Under the pieces are notes generated by a model. The model was given only the letters and a program-made list of their open reading frames with translations. It was not told the DNA's origin and did not search any database. This document shows positions 21,716 through 35,000 of a DNA stretch of 64,000 nucleotides, one piece after another. The position numbers and the translations under genes are program-made. The first letter of the stretch is position 1, and each line of letters starts with the position of its first letter. The DNA is from Cladorhizidae sp. MBARI D1340-BT2 (lineage: Eukaryota; Porifera; Demospongiae; Poecilosclerida; Cladorhizidae). Where the stretch lies: NCBI GenBank assembly GCA_028752905.1, contig JAQNBH010000012.1, positions 24,561,816 through 24,625,815 on the forward strand, read 5' to 3'.

Positions 21716-22169
21716 GATTGTTGGTGGAGTTTGGATGGCATATATATATAATACATGGGTGTATTATATACTATTTTTATGTCTCCTTACAAAGGAGTGA
21801 ACCAAGTCATGATCCATCACACGACAACATTTACTAGTCATGAACTGTCTACATGATTACTGTTACTTCCAAGTCAGTTGTTATTAGGTAACAGCTGGAA
21901 CTTGTAAGAACTACATATGGAAAACAATGTGATAACTGCTGGTGAGCAGGATATAACTGTTGTGAGCGGCCATAAGCAGGACAACCCCGCCAAAAGTGGG
22001 AACAATCCCCTAGTGGGATAATTGTACTGAATATACACAACTTACAGGAAATGACTATAACATCACAAACAAAACCACACTGATGAATATCATAGGACTG
22101 TCATGATACCCTCACCAAATACGAAACACAACAAACCCCATTATTCATAAGTGGTCGTTCACGAGTATC
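21716..22169. other. Possible 3' end and LTR zone of the gypsy element to the right
   Basis: This should contain the 3' LTR of the minus-strand gypsy element at 22,170-24,000. No partner repeat was found on the other side, so no LTR is called. Confidence 0.35.
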
Positions 22170-24000
22170 AATCAGGGGGAAGTCGATCTCAAACACGATA
22201 CTTTCAAACAAGATCAGAAGAGGCAGGTACATTCCGAGGAGTGTCCACAGTAACCCGATTCGATATGATTTCTTGTGGTAGAGTATCTCTCTCAGGTGAC
22301 TCCAGTACAGCAATCTATCCTGACTCCTTTGGAGTAGGATACTCCCAATCAGGAACTACATCTAACTCACTAGAAGGTGGATGCTCCTTCCGTTCTGAAT
22401 CCTTCACTTCTTTTAGGTAATCCACATATCATTTGTAGAATTAATGTTCTCTAATTTTGACTGTTCTCTAATTTTGACCAAATAAGACACAGGTCCAAGG
22501 CACTCAACAATCAATCTGGGAACCCAATCTGGTCCTGATCTTTAGGTTTCTCACCATCACTGACTGTCCTAAAAACCGTATGGTCTTGTTCTCAATGATT
22601 ATGATCTATCTTTGCTCTGCCTGTTTACTGACTACATAAGCATTACAATCATGTTTCCACAGATCTAGTCTGGTTCTAAGACTTCTCTCCACAAAGAGAG
22701 AGCATGGAACTCCCTTAGCAGCATGTGGATACTCCTATCTGTAAACAGTGCCTGAGTAAGACTTGTTCCATTTGACACACTTGCCTTCAAGGTCTGTTTC
22801 ACCGACTGAACAGAGTGCTCTACCAATCCATTTGTGGCAGGGTGATATGGTGCACTCCTGATATTATTATGAATTCACGAACTAATCTGATGTGAACGAA
22901 GGCCATATCACTAACGAATTGTTGTGACAATCCATATGCTGCGATAAGTAGGATTATATCGAGGATATCTGCTTCCAATCTAGTTGAATATTATCTTCCT
23001 GTCAAACATGTTTTCTTGCCTTTAATAGTTACTACGATCAACTGCTTTGGACCATGCTGCTCATACTCGACCTCTACCATCAGCTCAACTACTACTGGCA
23101 TGACTTCTCCAGTATAAATCTTCAACAATAACGATGGTGGTTGCAACTTTGTTCCAGGATATTTGGACCTCAAAACTTCTTCAAACAGAATAGGAACAGC
23201 TGTTCCTGTATACACTTCAATCAACAGTGGACCTGAATAGGGTTTCTCCCTGCAACTCCACCTCCTATGTGAACATGACACCTCCTGCTGACCACTATGA
23301 ATGGTAAGCACCTATCGACACCGACTGTTTGTGGCTGGTTGGTTGCCAAATGTTAAACTCCTCCCTCTTAGAGGTCTCCATTCGTCAGCTTTGTGAAGGT
23401 TTCTTTCATCCTTGAATTGCTTCTAGGATCTACTGCTGCAAGATGTCCAATCTTCATACAGATGAAACACTTGGCGTCTTTGAACTTGCACAGTTTTCCG
23501 TAATTAGACTTCCACCAATGATAACAAACTTGATCAACTCGACACACTCTCCCATTAACAGTTCCTTTTATTTCACTGGCACAATGATCAGCTACTTCAG
23601 CTCCTTGCAACGTGAAGAGCTTTGGCATAATTATGTTAGTCCTTCCTCGACAAATAATTTTTGTCTCATTCTACACACAAGCTCTCTGAGAGCCCTTTTT
23701 AAGAAATGTTCCGAACTCGCAGTTGACATCTCCAAGGAATTGACATCTTCTGTAAAAATTATACCTTTTCAGCGGAATAGCTAATGGATAATGAGCATTA
23801 AGTGCTCTTAGAAGTTTTTCAAAAGACTTCTCCCTGGGTTTGGCTGGAGCTAGTAAACCTTGCAATAAGGCATGCCCAATTACTGTTAATAACACAGCAA
23901 CCTTCTTGTCATCTATCACTTCATTTGCCTCCATGTAGAGGTTTACTCCTTCGAGGTAAGTGGAGATCTTCTAGGTGTCTAGGCTAAACTCTCCTAGCTG
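22170..24000 (-). mobile_element. Decayed Ty3/gypsy element lacking reverse transcriptase and RNase H
   Basis: Read from 24,000 down. Gag helices come first (VAVLLTVIGHALLQGLLAP, KSFEKLLRALNAHYPLAIP, then YNFYRRCQFLG), followed by CKFKDAKCFICMKIGHLA, a knuckle-like Cys/His motif, at 23,430-23,500. Next is the protease-to-RT linker (GPLLIEVYTG; KYPGTKLQPPSLLLKIYTGE; KGKKTCLTGR) at 22,990-23,260. Within a few tens of bases the integrase core begins (AYGLSQQFVSD; then PATNGLVEHSVQSVKQTLKA) at 22,770-22,950, and its C-terminus (VMVRNLK, then VDYLKEVKDSERKE) extends to about 22,380. The whole RT-RNase H stretch is missing, most simply by internal deletion. Frameshifts are common. Confidence 0.78.
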
Positions 24001-25828
24001 CCCATACAACTACACTCAAGCCATAATCCTGTCTACTCGCCACTTGTGATATCTTTATTATAATTATCACTAACGTTTAAGTTATTACTGTGCAATAAAT
24101 ACTTTATTGAAATGAAAACAGACTGATTACTAGTACACGAGCAATGACGCATTGTTCACCTAACTTCTGCACCTTATCATCCTTCAAGTAATGGGACTAG
24201 CAGAAAGAGCATTTCAGTCATTCAAAGTGGGGCTGAAGACAACCGCATGAGTGAATTCAAGGCTTGTCTCTCAAAGTTCCTAACTCGAGTTCCCCCAGCA
24301 GAACTTCTCATGGGACGTCTTTACTCCAGGATAGATTTACTCTACCCTGAATGCCTCAAAAGGTCAAGGCAGAGCAGATATTGTGTAATCAACCTCTTTC
24401 ATCACAGTTGCAGATCTAGTCTACTTTTAAGAACTTTTCCGAATCATTGCCACAGTATATAGTTATATATATACCAGGGAAGGGAAAATAGTTAATTAAA
24501 ACTACAGGATTCCTTTCTTACCAAGTGAAGTGGTGTTACATTCAGGTCAACTTGTATGCAGACATGTGGTTACACAGCATATGAGACTGTGTCCGACCCA
24601 AGATGCCTGAAAACAGCCAGCGCTCTGATCTGGTTGAGCCACTCACTCTACCTGATATACCTCCTGATCCACCTACTCCATTACCTCCTTACCCTCAATT
24701 GCACCTTCAAGGAACTTGTGTCAGCTCAAGTTGAAAAGTCAATGGCCAGATTACTACAAATAAGCTTGTAAATGTGAAGTATGCTATACTAAATATGAAC
24801 AGGAAGTACTTAATTGTTGATTGCATCACCAATATAATTTCTTGATGTGTTATATATATGTGAGTAAATACTATTGGTCATGTTTTATAACATTCTTTTA
24901 GAATTCTATGATTAACGATAAGATATGATTATTACAGAAAGAAAAATTTCCTCAGTGGAAGATAGTTTGGTATGCATGTCACATTTTTTTGTGAGTTATT
25001 TTCAAACACAAATTTCTGGGAAGATCATGAAGGTTTCCATAATGTGCAGCTCCTCTTGACATCCATTGGCATCTGCTCGTAATTATACAACTCTTCCTCT
25101 TCCTATGTCGACTATCGGTCTCCAACCTCACACTTCAGTCATTTTCCCTTCGTATTTCCACATTGTTTATTAAATAAATACTAGAAACTTCATTTGGTGT
25201 CAGTTTTATAGCAGGGGAGAAATACAGCTATCTCTAGAATTTCTTGCATTATGAAGATTCGCTCATTTTCAAAGACAAAGCAATCATTTTACTACAAACA
25301 AACAAACCTTTGGGTTTCTCTCCTCAAACATCTTCTCTACCTTAGATAGGAAAGGCCATATATAGCAACTGCACCACACCACCCAGACTTGTCAGTTGAG
25401 TTTGGCAGGGGATACCCAAAAATATATGACGCAGTCATAGTAGGGGGTTAGTCTTATACCCATTACCTATCACTATCAGGAATGGAGCTAGGGCTGCCCT
25501 GGCTATGCAGGAGGGAGGTAGTAGGCCTGCCTCTTATATGTTTGTTTTCCCATGACAATTATGTATGTACCTGTACATTTTAACGTGTAATCATAATGGG
25601 TGTAAACTCACATCGACAGCCAGTGCATGAGAGATCACTCAATTTGCTGGGCCAAAACAAACTTGAACTGATGCTCTCTTACTCAAGGGGGTGGAGGAGG
25701 AACCTAATTAAATAATATACTGTACACAGTATAATATATTAGTTGTTGAAACAAAATCATGTCAAACATACACTGCAGTAGAAAAAACGAACACAAAATG
25801 AAGTGTGCTGAAAGTTCCTGTGTTCCTG
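24001..25828. other. Intergenic sequence downstream of the PIKfyve stop codon
   Basis: No gene was recognised. A short frame near 24,605-24,720 (VEPLTLPDIPPDPPTPLPPY) looks like Gag linker of another retroelement, but it is too short to assign. The PIKfyve 3' UTR must begin below 25,829; no unambiguous polyadenylation site was chosen. Confidence 0.45.
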
Positions 25829-26007
25829 TTAGAAGTCCATGCCAAGCCCGGACCATTTGTCAGGCACCACTGTAAAATACCGCTCCATTGCATCGCAGAA
25901 CCGCTTGCGATAAAGTTCAGGGTACACAACTGTTGGCAGCTCACGCCCAGATGTCTTCTTCAAGTACATTTCCAGACGCTTGTCGAATGTAAATGTGCGT
26001 ACATAAT
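25829..26007 (-). CDS. PIKFYVE: PIKfyve exon 19 (C-terminus and stop)
   Basis: Acceptor ctctag, stop TAA at 25,831-25,829. It encodes DYVRTFTFDKRLEMYLKK (D from the junction), then ELPTVVYPELYRKRFCDAME and RYFTVVPDKWSGLGMDF. This matches the I(I)DY.RTFTWDK.LE ... PT(V)V.PELYR.RF(C)(E)AM..YF..VPD.W.GLG end of the family, of full length. Confidence 0.97.
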
Positions 26008-29000
26008 CTAGAGGGAAGTCAAAAATTGGTCATGGATATGTACGTGTGTGTCTGTCTAACTAACTGCGAGTTAGTTACATGTTGGGGAATGTGGTGACAA
26101 TCTTTATATAATTATGTTTGACCCTTGTATAAAATGGCAACCCCCACCCCAGACCCTCCAAAAGTTTATATCTCAGCTAAAACTTATTTCGGCACGTTCT
26201 TAATATCCTAAATGGTGGTCTCGGTCAAATTTAACTTTAAAAACAACAACACAACAACACTATATACCAGTGTGCCTTTAATCCTTTGCTAACATAATAA
26301 ATCAGCAGTGATCTCCCCTTCAATCCACCACCCCTATTTTAAGCAATATGCTATTCTCAATGAACTCTCAGTTGATATAATAACCTTACAATAACCTCCT
26401 CAATAATCAACTTGAAATTGTATTCTCTCAACGTTTCGACTAGATGCTCTAGCCTTCATCAGGAATATGACGGTTATTGTAAAATATGCCTATTCTTCAT
26501 AATTTTACTACTGGAACACTCTGAATTGTCCAATGCATTGTACCAACTAAGAAATCTGTTTCTCGATCCAGTAAAACACGTGATACTAGGTAAAGGATCA
26601 GCATACAATAAAAATGCATACATGTGTATGTGCAATATCGAGTCAAGCTGAGTTAGCATATAGCTGCACTTTTCACTAAAGCTTCTGAAGAAGCTGACTC
26701 TTATGACAAGTTAAAACACAAACCTACAACAAAACCAGGTATTACTTATGACCCACGTATCTAAGTGTATAATTGTGCAGTACTCATCAAAATATCCTTG
26801 ATTGCATTTGATCCCTGTGTAAATCTACGGAGTGTGTGGATCCACATTTGGATCCACATTTTTATTGGCCTTTGTTTAAATAAATTCCGTGGGGAAGGGA
26901 TAGGCAATTAATTAATATTATTAACGATATAGAGTTGGGATGCGCCTGGTCCTAGAGGAAAAGAGCATCAGTAGCTGCCATGTTATCTTATACTAGCACA
27001 TTAATAATATTTGTTAAATGTAGTGTTGTATATATGCATTATGCATAAGTAATTGTTGATCACAACTAGGTTCCGTACATATAAAAAATATAAAAAATAA
27101 TATATATATTTTTTTTAAGGAGTTGCTTGCTTCAGGTTATCATGCCTCTTCCTGCATGCCAGATGTTCCACTCCTTTTAAGGTGATGCCTCAGAGGATTC
27201 AGAACATACTGCCTGCAACACTTGGTCTATGTCATTATCAGTAGCCAGCTTGCATTACCAGTAAATGGTGGTACTTGTGATTCTCCCGCATGTAACTTTT
27301 CATGGAATTCTGCTGCCTGCAATGATCCACTGACTGGAGTGCCTTGCCCCCTTTTCTGAATCAACCACAGAGGTGTAGAGCATTTTCAAGTTGGTCATCT
27401 TTAGCAAATTTGAACTCAGTCCCCTGACTATCAAGGGTGCAAAATCTGTTCATACTTATTTTATCTTGTTATCGTTGCCTTTCCAACACCATATTCTTCT
27501 CAAGTCCAGCTTGAGTGACTCTTTCGGATATCGTGCCAAGAATAGCTAACTTCACCTCGATCTTTTGTAGCCAGCCCCAACCAAGAACCAACGAATCTTT
27601 TACTGTCAATAGTCATTACCATGTTTAACTGGGACTTGGATATGCAAGGTGTGCTGTATATGGAATTTTCAAATCTGTGAAGTAGCTACAAGCCTGCAAC
27701 AGCTTCAGAACATGACAATACTAATGACAGGTATAGTGTAGCTTACTCTACTCTCGCTACTTTCTGGATTGTAACATTCTGTACGACTCCTGCTTGCTTC
27801 ATCAACAGAAAAACTTCAAGCTCGTCTACCAGAGGACTCTCTTTGGGGAAGACCATGATTGAAGAAGTTCTTTAGGCTCATCTAGATTTACCTAACCACT
27901 TTCATGGACAGAATGTATTAGTCTAAATACTGTATAAATCATTTTCTATTATTGCATCACGTTTCTCATATGGAAAATTTTTCTATTTATAGGCCACAGA
28001 AGATTGAGAAATATTTTCCCCATGATGCATAAATTGAGCTTTTACAGTAGAAATAGTACATGTCTATGTGTTGTCTGTGATGAATGTCTTGTTGACAACC
28101 TCTGTACCATCCTCATCTGCAGTTCAGTCTATTATGACAATGCAATACTGTTCTGGTTCTATTGTTCTGATCGTTAGTAATGCCCAAGTTAGCCAGTAAG
28201 TCATTCATGAGTATATGTTGCTTTGAGATGTTATAAATAAATTTATATTTTGGCGATGAGGATGGTGACTACACTGGTAGCTGCTAAGTATGGAACCCTC
28301 CCAGAGTTTCATCCAGACTGTGGGTCTGTCAGGTCCTTTTTCTCAAAGCTAACTCGATTCCTGATGAAAAGGAAGCAAGTATATTTCTCAGCTGTATAAG
28401 AGGGAACACTTAAGACCTCCTGCTACTGAGAAGTCTTCTAGCTCCTACTAAGCTGGAGAATGCCAGTACATTAGAAACTCATACAACATTTCAAACCAAA
28501 GCCAAACATTATCGGCCAGAGATTTAACTTCTATCAGAGGAAACAGAGGATTAACAAAAGTATCACAGAATTCATCACTGCATTAAGGAAGCTCACCAGA
28601 GACTGAGATTGTGGAGTATCATTGAATGACACCCTGCGTGAGTGATCGGTTCATTGGAGGTTTGAAGAGCACCAGCATTCACAATAAACTACTCTCTATG
28701 AAAGAACACCTCAGCAGATGCTTGCAACATAACCAAGAACTCATGCTAAGGCCTTCAGCAGCACAGGAGCAAGTGGCGCTTTACTCCACCATACAGCAAG
28801 ACAGCAGAAATCAAACACACTCCTAAAAGACAGCTCATCGTAGCAAAGTGACTGTAGTGAATTCTCACTAGATGGGTGTCGTTGATTTGACCTCGGTACC
28901 ATCCCCTTCACCTGTGGTTCATGGCATGCAATATTGTCCTGGAACTTTCATTCTGATGGTGTTGTTCCCAAGTTAGCCAGTGAGGAATTGATGTTATTAT

Positions 29001-32000
29001 AACTAACAAAAATACAATAGCTCTGGAGTTGCACTGAGTAACTTCTTACACATGAAAGTGACTGCTCGACATAAAAAACAAAAAATCCAAAATAGAAATG
29101 AGACAAAAGATGTTTTAGTATTAAAAAAAAATATATATACATACATATACTGTATATATATATCTATATATATATATATATACATACATATACTGTATAT
29201 ATATATATATATATATATCTATATATATATATATACATACATATACTGTGTATATATCTCTATACAACATGCATATCAATATATATATATGGTCAGTGTA
29301 GAGTGTGGTAAGTTGTTTATGAGCACGTGCCTGTAATTTCATGAGCCAAAGGTGAGTAAAAATACAGCCTACAAGTGAAATGGCTTGCGATATTCCACGA
29401 TATAATTGGGAGTCTTGGCTATTACCAGAGTTGTTGCTAGCACTAGATATGAGGAAATAGCCGTGTCATGGAGGCTATGTGTTCACTGGCCCATCCCCAC
29501 AGGTGGCTCGTGGGTTGCCTACCAGCCCTTATAAGATAACACTGTAATTAGACCCTGACCAATGGGTGGCAAGTAAGTATGTGCGTGCATCTACACGGCT
29601 CTAGGTATGAATGATTGTTTCTCTAATTTCTTACCCTTTCCCGACCAATAACGACCATTTTTAAAATATCTAATATTGTATTTGATATTTGACATCCACT
29701 ATTTTAACACCATACTTCCCATCACCACACCCACTCTAAAATTCCTTGCTCCAATGAGGGTATACAAATGACTTGACTTGGAGGTCAAATTGATTTCAAC
29801 ATGCAAGGTGGTAATAAGGTAATTTCAGCCCACATAATTAACTCAAGAATTTGGGAAGTAACCTAGATAGAATGTCTAACTGGGGAGTCCAGATAAGGGA
29901 GCTTTCTCTATATCAGCAATGGATGATCCTCAACGATTACTGCAATAACCATCTAACATATTATTTGGAACTACCCTTAATGTTAACCAAACAACATTAC
30001 TGGTGATCACTTATCAATTATCACTTATCAATTACAATGATAAATGATAAACACAGTTTTTGTTGACCCCTTACCAATCAACATGGCAATCCAGTTATTG
30101 TGATGACCCTTTACCAATAACCATGACAACCCTGTTATGTTATACTGTGATGAACCCTCACCAAAAACCAAGAATGTTACCGTGCCAAAATCCCTTACCA
30201 ATTATTCCGACCACTAGCATGCCGGCATTGTCATCAATGCAAGTAAGGAGAGAGTAGTCCATGATGGAATTCTGGGCCAGGAACTCGCTGTCGGCCATGA
30301 TGGCTTGCATCAGCACAAACTTGGAGTGAGGATGCACATATACAGGGGCGTGGCAGATAGCTGCAGAAAGAGAGGAGCAAATGGTCTTCAAAGTAGAGGA
30401 TTGTAACTGTATAATTATAGCACACCCTCTTCCACATCTCTATTTGACGTCTTTGAGTTTCCTTTCTATTCCCAAGCATTCCCTTATTTCCCTCTCTCCA
30501 GGCCGACCACACCTAAACTCCACCCACTTCACACCCTCCACATACACACTTACCTTAATTAATCTCGTGGCTAGAGGGGGAAAGGGTCTGCTAAACTAAA
30601 GTAGAACTTCTGTTCCAAGCGCATCTCTATCTTGGTAAGTTTGTGATGCAACCTTACATGCTCACGAGAGTGATGACATCACAAAAGCACCAGGATTGGG
30701 GGGGGAACAAAAGCACCAGGATTGGGTGGGAACAAAAGCACCAGGATTGGGTGGGAACAAAAGCACCAGGATTGGGTGGGAACAAAAGCACCAGGATTGG
30801 GTGGGAACAAAAGCACCAGGATTGGGTGGGAACAAAAGCACCAGGATTGGGTGGGAACAAAAGCACCAGGATTGGGGGGGAACAAAAGCACCAGGATTGG
30901 GTGGGAACAAAAGCACCAGGATTGGGTGGGAACAAAAGCACCAGGATTGGATGGGAACAAAAGCACCAGGATTGGGTGGGAACAAAAGCACCATGATTAG
31001 GTGGGAACAAAAGCACCAGGATTGGGTGGGAACAAAAGCACCAGGATTGGGTGGGAACAAAAGCACCAGGATTGGGTGGGAACAAAAGCACCAGGATTGG
31101 GTGGGAACAAAAGCACCAGGATTGGGTGGGAACAAAAGCACCAGGATTGGGTGGGAACAAAAGCACCAGGATTGGGTGGGAACAAAAGCACCAGGATTGG
31201 GTGGGAACAAAAGCACCAGGATTGGGTGGGAACAAAAGCACCAGGATTGGGTGGAAAAGCACCAGGATTGGGTGGGAACAAAAGCACCAGGATTGGGTGG
31301 GAACAAAAGCACCAGGATTGGGTGGGAACAAAAGCTTAGTGGGCCATAGCCTTTTCCTCTCCAGTATTTCAAATAAGTCAAGGGTTAGCTATCCAGACTA
31401 TACTTGCCCTACCCCATTGTGACATGCCCCCTTACCACCCCCTCATCTCCTCCCACACACAACCATGCCCCAGGCTCCTCACACCCCCTATTGACACACC
31501 CATCCACACACATTTTCCCTAACCTCTCACGATAAACATGTACCCCAACACCCATCCACACACATTTTCCCTAACCTCTCACGATAAACATGTACCCCAG
31601 ATACACTTCCCCCACCCCCTCTCCACACCCATCCTTCACACATTTGTCCCACTCCACATACGCTCACAACACAGCCCTCTACTCAGACTTCCCCAGCCCC
31701 TCCATACTCGCACCTCCTCACCACAAACCTCCCCTTCCCCTTCATACAGGCACACCCCTCCACATACTGGCCACACGCATCCACATCCTTTCCTATTCTT
31801 TCATACATGCCCACTATTCCCCACGCTCTGGCCACACCCCTCTAACCACACTCACAGTTGAGGTAATTCTCATCTAAGAGAACATCTCCACTGTTGTCCT
31901 TGCTGGGGTCGACATAGCGGCTCCTCATGGATCCCTTCAGATCAAACACCTGCAACAACAGCAACCACCACCACCAGGTAAGCACGTGCAGGTTAATAAG

Positions 32001-35000
32001 CTTTGACAATGTGCTACAGCTGTATTCATCGAGCCACACTGACATACCCTTGCAATGCTGTGGTTGTAGAGCAAGTTCTCCATAACAACCGCATCCATTC
32101 TCTTCGAGTTCCCTGTCCTGCTGTTCCTGAAGCCGATACTGTATGCACCCAGAATCTTAGCCAGAGCCAAGGGCCGCTGAAGGGTAGGAGAGTGTTGTGA
32201 TCATAGAAATATCATAACACATCAAACATGACTATCAGATGTTACATGAGAGGATTATATTCAGGATTTATTTATGAGGAGGAGGAAGAAGACGAGATGT
32301 GTTCCCCTGCTTAATTAAGACATACCGTAACTTCCACGTGGTTCCTACATAGTTGCTTTATCCACACCAAAGTTGCATGCACCCGGATATACATACATGA
32401 GATACATACATGAAGGTCTCACACACTCACAAGGGCACCAGGTTCCAAACAGATTCACTCCTTAGGTATTATTGGTCATGAACACTGGAAGCTATTTTAG
32501 TGGCTTTGTGTTACACTTCCAACAAGAGAAGTATTTTTGTCAATTTCTCTTTCTATCAGCTTTTAAATTTATTTATTTTGCCAAAATTTCAACCAAAATG
32601 CTTTGGTCTTTAAAAAACTATCTTCAATTTACCCCGAGGAAGACCATGTACACTGTGCATGTAAGCATTTCGGTTGAAATGTTGGCTATACAAAAAAAGA
32701 GAACTCGACCTAACATTTGATGATGTCAGCTGAAAGTAATCGTACAAGTTTGAACAAGAGAAATGTACAGTGTATGCTAATGTTGTGTGAACGTGATTAA
32801 AAAAAAAAATAATGAAGTCATTTCAGCATGATAGAAGAGCACACCATGTCCAATATGACTGAAGACACACCATGCCAGTATGACTGAAGAGCACACGTGT
32901 CCAGTATGACTGAAGAGCACACATGTCAGGTACATGTATGATCAAAGAGTGCACATGTCCAGTATGTCTGAAGAACACTCCAGTACGTATACTATGTACA
33001 ATGTCACATTTCTGGCTGCTATCTTACAAATAAATCTCTCTCACACTGTCTTTTATCTCCCGCACCACCTCAACCTGTATCCCACTTTCCCTCCTCCTCA
33101 TCCTCCTTTTCCTCACCTTCTCTTCCAAAGCCTTGGTGACATAGTCCAAATATCGTGGAGCAAAGTCTTCGAATGCTGAGATCTCGATTGACTTGATCTG
33201 CTTCAGAATGAACCTGTCATCTACACATTTACGACAAGGAGCAAACAAGAGAGATGACACTTGAAGAGGATGAAGAGAGGGTGTAGGGGAAAGGCTATAC
33301 ATCACATGCAAGAATGAGCAAAGGATGCTCAGGGCAGCCATAACCTTTCCTATGCAGGACATCTTGGGATAACCCAGCATATGTGGCAATATCCTGGAAT
33401 GTGTCCCTATCCCTAGCCCCACCCCAGACTCTTGGTTCTATGCTGTGAAGTCAGTCATGCCACTTCCCAGGATAGTCCTGAGCGCCCTGGGAATCTAGAG
33501 GATGTCCTAGGTACGGTGTGGCAGTACCAGGCATGCATGGTAAGCATGTACATACCTGCCACCTTGCAGAATGCCGAGTGGGACTTCCCTCCTTTGGCGT
33601 CGTACTTGACACAGCGAGTAAGAGAGCGAATGAAACGATCTTCGCCACCCGGGAAGATCTTCTCTCTGAGCTGCCGGAACTCTTCAGCTAAGTAGACTTT
33701 ACAGAAGAAGCTAGCGGTCTTGTCCATGTTGGAGAACTCTTTAGGAATGAAAAGACAAACAAACAAATATATATAACAACAAAAAGAGTGCAAGTTAATG
33801 AATTAAGAGGTTGTTAAGCTTATTAGCAGCCCAAACAAACACTCACTTCACATACAGTGACTTATACTACAACTATAGGACTTGATTAATTTGAGCCTTT
33901 TTTATGTTGAATGTTTATATTCCATTACTGACGAGCCAATCGACCAATGTTTTGCATTAACATTTGCTGTGCACACACGTGTTCACAAACTTTAAGTTTC
34001 GCGCTACATGCAAGTAGAAGTACATTGAACATACGTAGCCAGCGGCTCTCATGGGCGGAGCTGCTGGTAGCATTCGGTGGACCTGCGTGTCAGGGTAACT
34101 GACGTTTGGAACCCAGCCCATGGCCAAACCCCATACACACACATACACAATAATTATTGATCAAACAATAAAGGACATCTTGAAAGCTTCTCACAGGAAG
34201 AAAACCCTCAACCACCCCAGACAACTTTGCATGGTATAAGTAATGCTTGCACACCAGAAGAACAAGATTGGTCTCTTAACTCAGTCACTGGTGTAAGCGT
34301 ATATATCAGATATATGTATGTATATGTTACATATGTACGCCATATGTACGCCAAAAGCTATTAAAAAACCTTTTTAAATTGATCATAGGATTGATTCTAA
34401 CATATCCTACAGTATAGCGGTCAAAAATAGCTACACAGTCTTCATTACCTACCTACCAAATATGAGGGCTACAGACGTTCGGTAACTAGGAAGAAAATAT
34501 CGGAAAACGCTGACCATTGTTTCCAAGCGGTCAAGATTAACTTTGGAGGATCTCAGGTCCTGGACAAAGACTTCGGAGACTCTGAGGGGGGGGGAGAAGC
34601 AGTAACAAAGAAGCCAACTCCTCTTGCCTCGGCCAGAGTGGTCGGAGTAGTCCTTCCTGACCTACCTTCGATCAATCCTAGCACACCCACTCGATCTGAC
34701 GATTTAGATGGAGATGAGATTACTAGTGATGAAGAAAGCATTCAGTGAGTCTAGCTGTGCATTGGTGCATAAGTAGAGCATGAACTGCAAAGACTATTTT
34801 AGCTTCCTTCTTTGCAGGTAGTCTGCAGAAAAATGATTGACCGAGCAAATGATTTTTCTTTGGGTTTAGATGCATGAAGTGATGCTGACAGAGTCTCATT
34901 ATCTTCAGTGATCTTCCTATTGTTGCCATCCCTCCTATTGCTGAGGTGGCCCCAGCCTAGAAGAGAATTGGCTAGCTTTGTTATTTTCACTGGCTGGCTC

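Noticed and set aside
30654..31422. Several overlapping open frames of 92-239 codons on both strands
   Set aside because: They are translations of the 25-bp satellite, which has no stop codons in most frames. There is no conserved domain and they are repetitive by construction.
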